Of a stretch of DNA of 64,000 nucleotides, positions 27,141 to 34,720 are shown piece after piece. Every line of letters starts with the position of its first letter. Within the stretch, counting starts at the first letter, position 1. A program made the position numbers and the translations under genes. The notes under the pieces were generated by a model, which had not been told where the DNA came from, did not search any database, and worked only from the letters and a program-made list of their open reading frames with translations. This DNA is from JAQBQB01 sp963757185 (GTDB taxonomy: Bacteria > Gemmatimonadota > Gemmatimonadetes > Gemmatimonadales > Gemmatimonadaceae): contig CAVWQI010000002.1 of the NCBI GenBank assembly GCA_963757185.1, positions 620,001 through 684,000 of the forward strand. The letters run 5' to 3'.

Positions 27141-27901
27141 CCGGGTTCAGGGCCTTTCTATGGAAGGAGTTCGTCGAGATCCGGAGAACGTGGCGGATCT
27201 GGGTGATTCCCGGGATGCTGGTGTTCTTCGGAGTGACCAGCCCGATCATCGCGGCGCTCACGCCGGCATTGGTGCGGTCGATGGCGGCCTCGCAGCCGGG
27301 CGTGGTGATCCACATTCCGCCTCCAACCGCACTCGACGCCTACGCGCAGCTCCTCAAGAACCTCAATCAGTTCGTGCTCATTGCCGTGATCATCACCGGC
27401 GCGGCGGCCGTGTCGGGCGAGCGCTCTTCGGGAACGGCCGTCCTCGCGCTCACGAAACCACTCTCGCGGCGTGCATTCGTGCTGGCGAAGATCCTCTCGC
27501 AGGTCACGCTCCTCATTGCGGCGACCGTGTTGGGCGCCGCCGCCTGCCTGGCTGTGACGGCCGCGGTATTCGGCACCGCGCACCCCGCTCGCGTCGCGAC
27601 GGCGATGGCGTTGTGGCTTCTCTACGCCTCACTGCTGATCGTCGTGATGACCCTCTTTTCCGCGGCGTTCCGATCGCGCGGCGCAGCCGCGGGTGCGGGC
27701 CTCGGATTCTATTTCCTTGCGCTCCTGCTCTCGGCCTGGGGGCCGGCGGCGCGATACAGCTTTCTCGGTTTGATGTCGGCGATGCACGGCGCGCTGATGG
27801 GAGAAGCGGTGTCGTCAGGCTGGCCGGTGGCGACGGCAGTAGCCGCGATCGTCGTGGGAGTGGTGGCGGCGCTGGGGACCTTCGAGCGTCAGGAGTTATA
27901 A
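27137..27901 (+). CDS. ABC-2 family permease
   Basis: 254 residues with six hydrophobic segments: WVIPGMLVFFGVTSPIIAAL, FVLIAVIITGAAAVSGERSSGTAVLALTKPLSRR (typical of the NosY/ABC-2 group), TLLIAATVLGAAACLAV, ALWLLYASLLIVVMTLFSAAF, GAGLGFYFLALLLSAW and VATAVAAIVVGVVAALG. Forms the membrane part of the exporter with the preceding ATPase. Substrate unknown. Confidence 0.9.
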   Translation: MTGFRAFLWKEFVEIRRTWRIWVIPGMLVFFGVTSPIIAALTPALVRSMAASQPGVVIHIPPPTALDAYAQLLKNLNQFVLIAVIITGAAAVSGERSSGTAVLALTKPLSRRAFVLAKILSQVTLLIAATVLGAAACLAVTAAVFGTAHPARVATAMALWLLYASLLIVVMTLFSAAFRSRGAAAGAGLGFYFLALLLSAWGPAARYSFLGLMSAMHGALMGEAVSSGWPVATAVAAIVVGVVAALGTFERQEL

Positions 27902-28041
27902 GGGCTCTGCAGGCTCTGCTTCACCGGCTTGGGTTGAGAGCTGCCGGTAGCGGGAAGATTGGAAGTGAGGCAGTGCCGCGAGCGGCCGGACGCTCACGGG
28001 TCCCCTGAGCGGCGCTCGGCGCGCAAACGGCACCGCCGCGC

Positions 28042-28070
28042 GTTATACTGCAAGAGGTTCGCAGTATAAC
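28042..28070. repeat. Perfect 10-bp inverted repeat at the edge of the cassette array
   Basis: GTTATACTGC (28042-28051) and GCAGTATAAC (28061-28070) flank a 9-base loop. It lies in the 371-base gene-free stretch 27902-28272 between the ABC permease and the first cassette ORF. The same stretch holds GTTAGGT and GTTAGAT boxes (near 28219 and 28240) that resemble attC/attI cores, but no complete attC could be drawn. It may mark the original array boundary. Confidence 0.45.
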
Positions 28071-28272
28071 ACTCTCATGTCGTTTCGAGGTTGAGCGCGA
28101 AGCTCAGGCCCCGCCGTCACTTGGCTCGCTCGGTGGAAGCGGCGTGCGTTTTTATCAGACAGTTGCATCGCGATATAACACGCGATTTCGCAGTCTAATC
28201 TCGCTGTATAAATAGCGTTAGGTGGCCGCCCGAGCGCCGCGTTAGATTTGATTGAAGCGGAGGTAGAGTCCC

Positions 28273-28452
28273 ATGTTGAGCTGGCTCGCGCACACTGACT
28301 GGGTCATGGTTGTCTGGACGGTCGTGATTGCCGTCTGCGCCGCGATCGTCTACGGACGATTCGCCGACGGGTCACTGCGTTCCCTCGACCCAACTCGGGC
28401 TGCACTTCCCGATGGTGGCCTGCGTCGCCGCCGCGATCAGCAACCGTCGTAA
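28273..28452 (+). CDS. First-cassette small membrane protein
   Basis: 59 residues from MLSWLAHTDW with a good GGAGGT site ten bases upstream. One membrane helix (VMVVWTVVIAVCAAIVYG) is followed by a short polar, Arg-rich tail. It lies between a GTTAGAT box and the first attC and is on the strand expected for cassette genes. No family recognised; single-helix proteins are common cassette cargo. Confidence 0.55.
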   Translation: MLSWLAHTDWVMVVWTVVIAVCAAIVYGRFADGSLRSLDPTRAALPDGGLRRRRDQQPS

Positions 28453-28499
28453 TGCTGTATGACGCTCGGGGTGAGCTGTTCGCGTTCTCGGCCCGCGCC

Positions 28500-28598
28500 A
28501 CCTAACGAACGCTGAAGCTGCCGAACGATCGTCGGATTGCGCGCGGCTTCGCCGCGCTTTTCATTTGATTCGTTCGCAGCTTAGCTAACGCGTTAGGG
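28500..28598 (+). repeat. attC site 1
   Basis: 99 bp. R'' box ACCTAAC at the start, R' box GTTAGGG at the end. Inner arms GCTGAAGCTG and CAGCTTAGC pair with one unpaired G, as expected of the extra-helical base in attC hairpins. The centre folds as a GCGCGGCTTCGCCGCGC hairpin. Confidence 0.92.
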
Positions 28599-28620
28599 CA
28601 GCAATCCGAGCATCGATGGT

Positions 28621-29130
28621 ATGACAAGCCGCGCCCGTCGCTGTTCATCGCGACCAGCCTGGATGGCCTCATGCGACCGCTCCGATGTTGGGGCGCTCGC
28701 AGACAGCCTCCCGAGCCGCTCGAACGTACGGCGGCGGCAAGCTGCCACCGTACGACGCGCGCTCGTCATTGGTCGTCATCGTCTGTTCGTTACTTTCTAT
28801 CGTCATTACCCGGCTACGGCGCTCGAGCCAAGCCGGCTTATCAGTGGATCAGCTCAAACCTTGTCGACATTCGGTTAAGCCACTGCGGCGCGATGTGCGG
28901 GATCGTCATGAGCCGCGAAACGCCGGCGTGAGGTCGTCGATCGTTTGAGCGGACGGCGGTCATGGGTCATCTCGATATCGATGCGCGTGAACCGCTTCAG
29001 ATCGCTCTCTAACGGTGGTCACTCGTGGCCAGCGCCTGATGCGACCACCGGGTGCCGCTCGTCGCGACTGAGATTGCTCGGCGCCGGTTATCGCTCGCTC
29101 CGATCTCGCCGTGGCGGGCGCACCTTGAGC
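28621..29130 (+). pseudogene. Decayed dihydrofolate-reductase-like cassette gene
   Basis: No long frame is left, but the DNA aligns along most of its length with the intact DHFR-like cassette gene at 32696-33220. Matching blocks include ATCGCGACCAGCCTGGATGG near 28650 (intact: ATCGCGACAAGCCTGGATGG), GCGCTCGTCATTGG near 28760, GGCGCGATGTGC near 28886, GAGGTCGTCGATCG near 28930 and CCAGCGCCTGAT near 29030. Numerous indels and stops are present. The cassette therefore carries a dead paralogue. Confidence 0.75.
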
Positions 29131-29144
29131 TTCGCGAGCATGCG

Positions 29145-29246
29145 ATCTAACGAACGCTGAAGCTGCCAAAGGAGCTATTGATGTGTTTGCGGCTACGCCG
29201 CAAAACTCTTATATGATTCCTTTGCAGCTTAGCTAACGCGTTAGGC
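29145..29246 (+). repeat. attC site 2
   Basis: 102 bp, R'' ATCTAAC to R' GTTAGGC, with the shared arms GAACGCTGAAGCTG and CAGCTTAGCTAACGC. Central hairpin TTTGCGGCTACGCCGCAAA followed by TCTTATATGATTCC, the same subtype as sites 4, 8 and 9. Confidence 0.93.
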
Positions 29247-29507
29247 GGGCAACGCGACACTGGCTCTTGATGTTTGTGAGCACCGCGGAGCAGCCCGACC
29301 ATTCGTCTCGAGGTGGAGGATCGCGGTCGCCGGCCCGAGTCTCGCCTTGGAAAGCCTCGGCCACCCCGAGCTCGCGCGCCGGCCTATGAAACTCCCGATC
29401 GAATCGTTGGGTTTCCGCCAGGAGCGGCACCGGCCCATGCGCGAGGGCCTCGTTCGTCCATCGCGATCCGTGGCCGAGCTCTCGCTGGCCGGCCACCCTC
29501 ACCGCCC
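29247..29507 (+). other. Cassette 3: no convincing gene
   Basis: 261 bases between attC 2 and 3. No frame with a good start and site fills it. Its middle (CCGGCCCGAGTCTCGCCTTGG near 29330, GAGCTCGCGCGCC near 29370, TCGAATCGTTGG near 29398) resembles the start of the cassette after attC 8 (33400-33480), so both are copies of one ancestral cassette, now decayed. Confidence 0.55.
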
Positions 29508-29606
29508 GCCTAACGAACGCTGAAGCTGCCGAACGAGTCTCGGATTGCGCGCGGCTCCGCCGCGCGCTTTCATTGATTCGTTCGCAGCTTAGCTAACGCG
29601 TTAGAC
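29508..29606 (+). repeat. attC site 3
   Basis: 99 bp, R'' GCCTAAC to R' GTTAGAC. Central GCGCGGCTCCGCCGCGC hairpin, the same subtype as site 1. Confidence 0.93.
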
Positions 29607-29631
29607 GGAGCACACAGGTCGTCTTTTCTTC

Positions 29632-30113
29632 ATGATACGCCCACGGGGCTGGCCCTCGTCATCGTTACTGCTTGCTCGCCTCAGCCCCGTTCCGACGGGC
29701 CGCTTGGCAGCGCGGCGATCGCCGAGCTCGGCGAGTCAGCCCGGTGCGAGCACCCAGACGGGACGTCGTTCATCACCTGCCAAGCGAAGCACGGCGACAC
29801 ATTGAGTTTCGAGTATCCTCGACACGGACCGTACCGTGCGCTCGTTGACGCGCAGGTGGCGCGGACCCGACGGACCGCAGGCGTTTCTGCGGCTCGCGAT
29901 AGCCTTTCTCGGCTCCTGGGCTCGGGTATCTCGTGCGAGACGGACGTCGACGTGTCCTTTGAGGCGGGTCGCGCGTGGGCCCGGGCGCCCGTCGTCACGA
30001 ATTGCGCCTGGGCGGCAACCTGGGAGCCGGTCAGATCGAACTCACGAGGCGGGTCGCGCGGAGCCCGCAGTGTACGGGTAGCTCCGGCGCGCCGCCCGCC
30101 TAACGAACGCTGA
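29632..30113 (+). pseudogene. Cassette 4 lipoprotein gene with a start-proximal frameshift
   Basis: One frame reads LALVIVTACSPQPRSDG, a clear lipoprotein signal with lipobox VTAC, and continues for about 150 residues (ARCEHPDGTSFITCQAKHGDTLSFEYP, CETDVDVSFEAGRAW) to a TGA inside the next attC (PPNER stop). It has no in-frame start; the ATG at 29632 reads MIRPR and is out of frame by a run of G near 29645. Either one base is missing there or translation uses an internal start at 29802. Cys pairs suggest a folded periplasmic domain of unknown function. Confidence 0.5.
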
Positions 30114-30197
30114 AGCTGACAAGGGAGCTATTGATTGTTTGCGGCTGCGCCGCAAACTCTTATATGATCCCTTTGCAGCTTAGCTAACACGCTAGGC
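30098..30197 (+). repeat. attC site 4 with altered R' core
   Basis: 100 bp, R'' GCCTAAC, hairpin TTTGCGGCTGCGCCGCAAA, final box GCTAGGC. The expected GTT at the crossover is GCT, which should impair integrase cleavage. Confidence 0.9.
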
Positions 30198-30427
30198 GGA
30201 CGATCGCGCAGCCGACGGGATTCGGGGCGACAGATCGAATCGATAGTGTTGGCTCGGCAGAACTGATCGCGGTGCCGCACTCGAGTTCGCTGTTCGCGTC
30301 ATGCCGCCATCCTCCCCGCAAGCTGGCTGCTCGTCATGAGCCATCGCATGTGTCGTCCGCATCGAGGAGCTGATGATCGGTGGACGCGCTGGACAGCAAC
30401 GACGACGTCTCCACGGCATAGCGCCGC
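30198..30427 (+). other. Cassette 5: relic of a cassette-9-like gene
   Basis: 230 bases without a usable frame. The segment CAGTTCGCTG-like to ATGCCGCCATCCTCCCCGCA (about 30280-30325) matches the 3' end of the secreted-protein gene of cassette 9 (35495-35545), so this appears to be a truncated, decayed copy. Confidence 0.5.
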
Positions 30428-30550
30428 GCCTAACGAACGCTGAAGCTGACAGGTCTCGGCATCCGACCGCTCGTAGCGACAGTAGAGATCAAGAATGAGA
30501 AGAAGGGTATCTACTCTACTAGGAAATGCAGCTAAGCTAACGAGTTATGC
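30428..30550 (+). repeat. attC site 5 (long subtype)
   Basis: 123 bp. R'' GCCTAAC, shared left arm, then a different central region (GGTCTCGGCATCCGACC onward) and right arm GCAGCTAAGCTAACGAGTTATGC. R' is GTTATGC, departing from consensus at one position. Confidence 0.85.
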
Positions 30551-30639
30551 AGACAACGAACTCACAAGGACGATCTGCGATGAAAAGCCAAATACGCACA
30601 AGCTCGCGATCGTGATCATCTGCTGTTTCGAGACGAGTG

Positions 30640-30804
30640 ATGGTGCTGTATGCCGGCCCCGTGATCCTGCTAGGGCTCCTCAAGCTCACTCTGAGAGAAA
30701 AAAGAGAGACTGATGGAGAGAACACGGAGAGAGATAACACCGAATGGGCGTTCTACCTCCTCGGCGGCGAGTTGCTTCTGGCTTTTGCTAGACCGATCGG
30801 CTAG
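30640..30804 (+). CDS. Cassette 6 small membrane protein
   Basis: 54 residues, MVLYAGPVILLGLLKLTLREKRETDG then ERDNTEWAFYLLGGELLLAFARPIG. Two hydrophobic segments flank a charged loop. A GTG immediately upstream (30637) could also start. The frame is free of stops between attC 5 and 6 and runs in the cassette direction. Lower GC than chromosomal neighbours. No family recognised. Confidence 0.5.
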   Translation: MVLYAGPVILLGLLKLTLREKRETDGENTERDNTEWAFYLLGGELLLAFARPIG

Positions 30805-30849
30805 TGGATCGCTCGTGGACTCGATGCGTCGCCGCTTGATTCGCCTGCG

Positions 30850-30968
30850 GCATAACGCGCTGAAGCTGACAGGTGCCAACTTCCAACCGCTCGTGGCGCC
30901 TGTCGAGTCCCGAATGAGTTGTTGAGTATCTTAATAATAGGAAAAGAAGCTTAGCTAACGAGTTAGGT
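30850..30968 (+). repeat. attC site 6 (long subtype)
   Basis: 119 bp, R'' GCATAAC, arm GCGCTGAAGCTGACAGG, right arm AAGCTTAGCTAACGAG, R' GTTAGGT. Same central subtype as site 5. Confidence 0.87.
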
Positions 30969-30973
30969 AGCGA

Positions 30974-31342
30974 ATGACTTTAGAAGAAGTGAAAGCGCTG
31001 ATAGAACGGGAAATCGCTGGGTGACGAGCGCTGATAGTCGAGCCGAGGACCACGGTCGGTGTGCTATGGGATGCCTCGCGCTATCAACCGCACATCGCGG
31101 AGCTCAGACGCGCTATGGTGCCTCCGTACCTGCAGCGCTTCCTGCTCTCAGAGATGTACGAGCACATTACGGCTCCTGAAAAGGCCGAAGCCACCTATTG
31201 GGTGGTCGCCGTTACGAATGACAACCTCTTGTGATTCGATCCGTCAACGGGCGACTTCGGCCTAGCAATTCCGGCTGTCGATGGACTCCCCACATCGATC
31301 GGCGTTCGCGGGGACATAGTTGGTTCGTTCTCGGCTCGATAG
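30974..31342 (+). pseudogene. Cassette 7 gene interrupted by two in-frame TGA codons
   Basis: From ATG 30974 (MTLEEVKALIEREIAG) a single frame of 122 codons runs to TAG 31340. It is broken only by TGA at codon 17 (31022) and codon 87 (31232), and the flanking protein is coherent: RALIVEPRTTVGVLWDASRYQPH, YLQRFLLSEMYEHITAPEKAEATYWVVAVTNDNLL, then FDPSTGDFGLAIPAVDG. Trp would fit at codon 87 (LLWFDPSTG). No frameshift is needed. Family not recognised; the style recalls small SUKH-like immunity proteins, which is a guess. Confidence 0.6.
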
Positions 31343-31380
31343 CATTCGTGGTGCGCCGCTCATGCCGCCCGATCCGCGCT

Positions 31381-31480
31381 ACCTAACGAACGCTGAAGCT
31401 GTCAAGCGATCTGCGGTTGTTGCGCGGATAGCGACCGCGCAATCTTATATGACTCGCTTGCAGCTTAGCTAACGCGTTAG
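31381..31480 (+). repeat. attC site 7, R' box cut by an IS110 insertion
   Basis: R'' ACCTAAC, shared arms, centre TTGCGCGGATAGCGACCGCGCAA and TCTTATATGACTCGC, ending AACGCGTTAG. The R' box should continue GC (GTTAGGC); the missing bases are found at 32674 beyond the inserted element, where the next cassette starts GCAGCAATCC as cassette 2 does. Confidence 0.9.
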
Positions 31481-31495
31481 CAACTGTCTAAAAAG

Positions 31496-32457
31496 TCAAG
31501 CAGGAGTCGGCGCGTGCGCAGCGTGACCCGCACACCATGACTGACCGGTCCGCGCCATCGTGTTGAGAATCGTGAGCAGTTTCCGCATGCAGGCGACGAG
31601 CGCGAGCTTCTTCGGCTTGCCGGCCGCTAGCAGCCGCGTGTAGAAAGCGCGGATCACGGCGTTGCGTCTCGTGGCAACGAGCGCGCGCCATGTACAGGAC
31701 GCCGCGCACGCTCGCGCGGCCTCCCTGCACGAAGTGACGACCGCGCAGGGTGCCGGAGTCCCAACTCAGCGGCGCGAAGCCGACCAGCTTGGCGATATCC
31801 CGCAGCGACAGCCGGCCGAGCTCCGGAAGATCGGCAAGGACCTTGATCGACAGGACTATACCGACGCCCGGAACGCTATGCAGCAGATCTTCGCGCTCGC
31901 GCCAAGGCGACGATCGCCGCACATGTCTCCGAGATCGGTATCGGCATGCGCAGCTCGCGCTCGAGAAACGCGATGTGCGTCTTGAGACTCTTTTTCACGG
32001 CCCGCTTGCCGCGCCCGAAGACCTTCCCAAACCGCTTCTGATCCGCCTGCAGCATCTCCAGCAGCTGCCGCCGGCGTGCGAGCAGGGCGTCGAGTTCCTG
32101 AGCCTCGGCATCCGGAAAGGCACGCACCGCCAGGCCGCACGCGCTCGTCGAAGAGCGCGAGAATGTAGGCGTCAATGCCATCGGTCTCAGCGAGTTGCCA
32201 GTCGCTCTCGCAGAGTCGCGCACTTGGCGCGGGTGCACGACGACGTCTGATAGACTCGCGGCGGCGAGCGCCGCGACACATAGCAGCTCATACCTGCCGG
32301 TCGCTTCGAGAACCACGAGTGTCGCACCGCATCACGGCGCAAGAGCTCCATGAGGGTACGTAAGCCCGCGCTCATCGATCTCCACCGTCCACCGCTCGCC
32401 TGCTGGCCGCGTTGCCACGACCAGCTCTACCTTGGCCACATCAATCCCGACGAGCAT
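31496..32457 (-). pseudogene. IS110-family DEDD transposase, multiple frameshifts
   Basis: Pieces in different frames, in order: MLVGIDVAKVELVVATRPAGERW (first catalytic Asp), LVVLEATGRYELLCVAALAAA (Glu), TDGIDAYILALF (Asp-x-x-Asp), the coiled RRRQLLEMLQADQKRFGKVF, then HSVPGVGIVLSIKVLADLPELGRLS and GTLRGRHFVQGGRASVRGVLYMA with the nucleophilic Ser of the Tnp domain, ending LLAAGKPKKLALVACMRKLLTILNTMARTGQ. All motifs of a DEDD-serine recombinase are recognisable but at least four frame changes separate them, so no functional protein can be made from this copy. Confidence 0.88.
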
Positions 32458-32479
32458 ACGCTCTCCGCTCGAGTGGAGT

Positions 32480-32671
32480 CGCGTCGCCCGTCCTTGTCAG
32501 AATCCGGGCTCGAGGAACTCGGCCCCCGCAACTGTTCGGGCTCACAGCGACGAATGATCGGGACGCCGCTCCGGCTAACGCACGGTGTTCGCCTCTTAGG
32601 CTCACCCAGGCAGCATCAAGCTGGCGCCCCGATCAGAATGCTATGCAAACTCAACGGAAGAGCTAGATACA
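32480..32671 (-). ncRNA. Candidate bridge RNA (seekRNA) of the IS110 element
   Basis: The non-coding end upstream of the transposase can form two hairpins with internal loops. Loop 1: outer 12-bp stem 32556-32567 with 32623-32634 (one G-U), 7 bases, guide CTAACGC (32575-32581, plus-strand), inner hairpin (GGTG-GCCT-AAG-AGGC-CACC on the minus strand), guide AGGCAGCA (32608-32615), 7 bases. The guides equal the two halves of the target GCGTTAG/AGGCAGCA, each including the AG core. Loop 2: stem 32486-32490 with 32537-32541, guides CTTGT (32493-32497) and CAACTGT (32529-32535), matching the element's right (ACAAG) and left (CAACTGT) ends. This is the target-binding/donor-binding plan of IS110 bridge RNAs. 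Exact ends unknown. Confidence 0.8.
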
Positions 32672-32695
32672 AGGCAGCAATCCAACAAAAATGCC

Positions 32696-33220
32696 ATGAA
32701 AGACTCCGTATACATCGCGACAAGCCTGGATGGCTTCATTGCGCGCTCCGATGGGGCGCTCGACTGGCTCCCGGAGGGCGGCGGCGAACCGCACGGCTAC
32801 ACTGAGTTTATGGCCACCGTAGACGCGCTCGTCATTGGACGCAAGACGTTCGAGACGGTCTTGTCGTTCACGGAATGGCCCTACGGAACCAAGCCGGTCA
32901 TCGTGCTCAGTTCAAACCCCGCGACCCTCGAAGCACCGCCCGGCGCGATGTGCACCATCATGGCCGCGACGCCGGCCGAGGTCGTCGATCGCTTGGCCGG
33001 ACGGGGCATGGGCCATCTCTACATCGATGGCGGCGTGACGATTCAGCGCTTTCTAACGGCGGGCCTCATCCAGCGCCTGATCATTACACGCGTGCCGGTC
33101 GTGCTGGGGACCGGGATACCGCTCTTTGGGCTGGTCGCGCGCGACCTCCGATTCGCCCATGTGGCCACGCGAGCGTATCCGAGCGGGCTCGTTCAAAGTG
33201 AATACGTGGTTGCTGCCTAA
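32696..33220 (+). CDS. Dihydrofolate-reductase-like (RibD C-terminal domain) protein, cassette gene
   Basis: 174 residues from MKDSVYIATSLDGFIARSDGALDWLP. DHFR-fold landmarks: ATSLDGFIA, ATVDALVIGRKTFETVLSF, PVIVLSSNP, GMGHLYIDGGVTIQRFLTAGLIQRLIITRVPVVLGTGIPLFG. This group binds NADPH and reduces pterin- or pyrimidine-like substrates; many members are uncharacterised and resistance to trimethoprim should not be assumed. The stop TAA lies inside attC 8, as is common for cassettes. A dead paralogue is in cassette 2. Its native 5' junction was split by the IS110 element 25 bases upstream of the ATG, so its promoter may have changed. Confidence 0.88.
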   Translation: MKDSVYIATSLDGFIARSDGALDWLPEGGGEPHGYTEFMATVDALVIGRKTFETVLSFTEWPYGTKPVIVLSSNPATLEAPPGAMCTIMAATPAEVVDRLAGRGMGHLYIDGGVTIQRFLTAGLIQRLIITRVPVVLGTGIPLFGLVARDLRFAHVATRAYPSGLVQSEYVVAA

Positions 33221-33314
33221 CGAACGCTGAAGCTGACAAGGGAGCTACTGATAGTTTGCGGCTACGCCGCAAACTCTTATATGATTCCCTTGCAGCTTAG
33301 CTAACGCGTTAGCG
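33215..33314 (+). repeat. attC site 8
   Basis: 100 bp, R'' GCCTAAC overlapping the DHFR-like gene stop, hairpin AGTTTGCGGCTACGCCGCAAACT, TCTTATATGATTCCC, R' GTTAGCG. Confidence 0.94.
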
Positions 33315-33565
33315 CGCGGAACAGAAACGATTTTGGGGTTGTGGAGGAGAGCGCGCCGCGCCATTCGAGCGCCACGTTTTCGCGCCCGTCGTTCGTGCGC
33401 CGGCCCGATCTCGCCTTGGCAAGCTTCGACCGCCTCGAGCTCGCGCGCCCGCCCTGGCTATCACGATCAAGTCGTTGGTGCTGTGAGCTACAAATGGACG
33501 AGACAGTTTGGAGAGCGTAGGTTGGCTTTTCAACTGAGGATCGTTCGATGGAAACACAGCGCCGG
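33315..33565 (+). other. Start of cassette 8: decayed copy of cassette 3
   Basis: No supportable gene. 33395-33475 (CCGGCCCGATCTCGCCTTGG, GAGCTCGCGCGCC, CAAGTCGTTGG) matches cassette 3. The order DHFR-like cassette then this cassette repeats the order cassette 2 then cassette 3. Confidence 0.5.
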
Positions 33566-34720
33566 GGTTCGGAGGACGGCGTTATACAGCGCCGAGTTTA
33601 AGCGGGAGCAGGTAGCTAGCGTTCTCCGCAAGGAGATCACGTTCGCGGAGTTGATTCGCGAGTTAGGCATCGATCAATCGGTGGTGCGGCGGTGGCAGCA
33701 CCTCGTCGATCGAGGCAGCTGGGCGGCGGTCGCCGCCAACGAGGACGTGGTGCCCGCGAGTGAGCTCCGCGCGGCGCAGCTCCGCATTCGGGAATGGAAC
33801 GGGCGCTCGGCAAGAAGACGATGGAGGTCGAGATACTCCAGGCCGCGCGCGACGAAGTCAAAAAAAAGCCACGCTGGTACGGCGTGTCCAAGCGATGACG
33901 GGGCGCAAGATCGCCCCGATCTGTCCGAGCTAGGCATCGGACGCGCTTCGGCGTATCGCCGGATCATCGGTGAGGCGACGCTGCACGCGCGCGCCGTTCG
34001 TGTCTTCAAGGCGCGGATCCGCGTCGTGATACGCATGCACGCTACGTCCGATTCGCGCTCGAGGCGGGCGCTCGTGAACAGCGCCTTTGCAACCGGCTAC
34101 AACCTCAAACGGATTCGTCGCGTGATGGAGATCGCCGGGTGGAAGCTGCCGAAGTCGGCGCGCCGACGGACCGGTCGCGCCCACACAGGGCAGATTCAGA
34201 GCGACGTGTAGAACGAGCGCTGGTGCAGTGACGGGCTCGAGATCGCATGCTGGAACGGCGACCTCGTACAGGTGGGCTTCGTCCTCGACTGCCACGATCG
34301 TGAGTGTCTCGCCTGGACAGCGGTCGCATGTGATCTCACCGCCCGCGCCGTTCAGCAGATGATGGGGAACGCCGTGACGCGGCAGTTTGGGCAGGGCCAA
34401 CGGCCGGCGACGCCAATCGAGTTTTGGAGCGACAATGGGCCTTTCTATACGGCGCTCGATACGGTGTGCATCGCCGAGCGGCTCAACTGGAGTCGATTCG
34501 ACACCGAAAGCGAGTCCGGAGTCCAACGGGATGTCGGAGGCCTTCGTGATCTTGCTCGACGGGACGACGTGAGCGGCACCGATTGAGCGACGCCGAGACG
34601 GTTTCGGCTCAGGTGCCGGGTTGGATCGCTGAATACATTCACCAGCTCGCCGCACTCGGCGATCGGTCTATCGTGCGCCGGCGCAGTATCGCATTGAGCT
34701 CTTGGAATGCTCGAAATCGA
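33566..34720 (+). mobile_element. IS3-family (IS2-like) element remnant
   Basis: OrfA-like part: ALYSAEFKREQVASVLRKEITFAELIRELGIDQSVVRRWQHLVDRG, a helix-turn-helix, then after a frame change ERALGKKTMEVEILQAARDEVKKK to a TGA at 33895 overlapping the next ATG (33894). OrfB-like part in shifting frames: LGIGRASAYRR, then VQVGFVLDCHDRECLAWTAVACDLTARAVQQMM with the DDE second region FWSDNGPFYTALDTVCIAERLNWSRF and ESNGMSEAFV. At least four frameshifts or stops make it inactive. Clear terminal repeats were not identified, so ends are approximate. The rest of the cassette (34721-34899) shows no supportable gene. Confidence 0.75.

Larger units (their letters stand above)
31481..32671 (-). mobile_element. 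IS110-family insertion sequence (decayed) in an attC core
   Basis: 1191 bp flanked by AG dinucleotides (31479-31480 and 32672-32673), the core shared by target and element. Boundaries follow from comparison with cassette 2: GTTAG plus GCAGCAATCC rebuilds the uninterrupted attC/cassette junction. Ends are CAACTGTC (plus-strand left) and GATACA (right); there are no terminal inverted repeats, as expected for IS110. It holds a frameshifted transposase on the minus strand and about 210 non-coding bases upstream of it. Confidence 0.82.

Noticed and set aside
28064..28247. A complete attC or attI between GTATAAC (28064) and GTTAGAT (28241)
   Set aside because: Arms do not pair convincingly and the left box departs from consensus. 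Kept only as a boundary observation.
29233..29502. Minus-strand ORF in cassette 3
   Set aside because: Runs into the attC arm, has no ribosome-binding site and is opposite to cassette direction.
32571..32600. GGCTAACGC near 32574 as another attC half site
   Set aside because: It lies inside the IS110 non-coding end, in the internal loop of a hairpin, and is better explained as a bridge-RNA guide.
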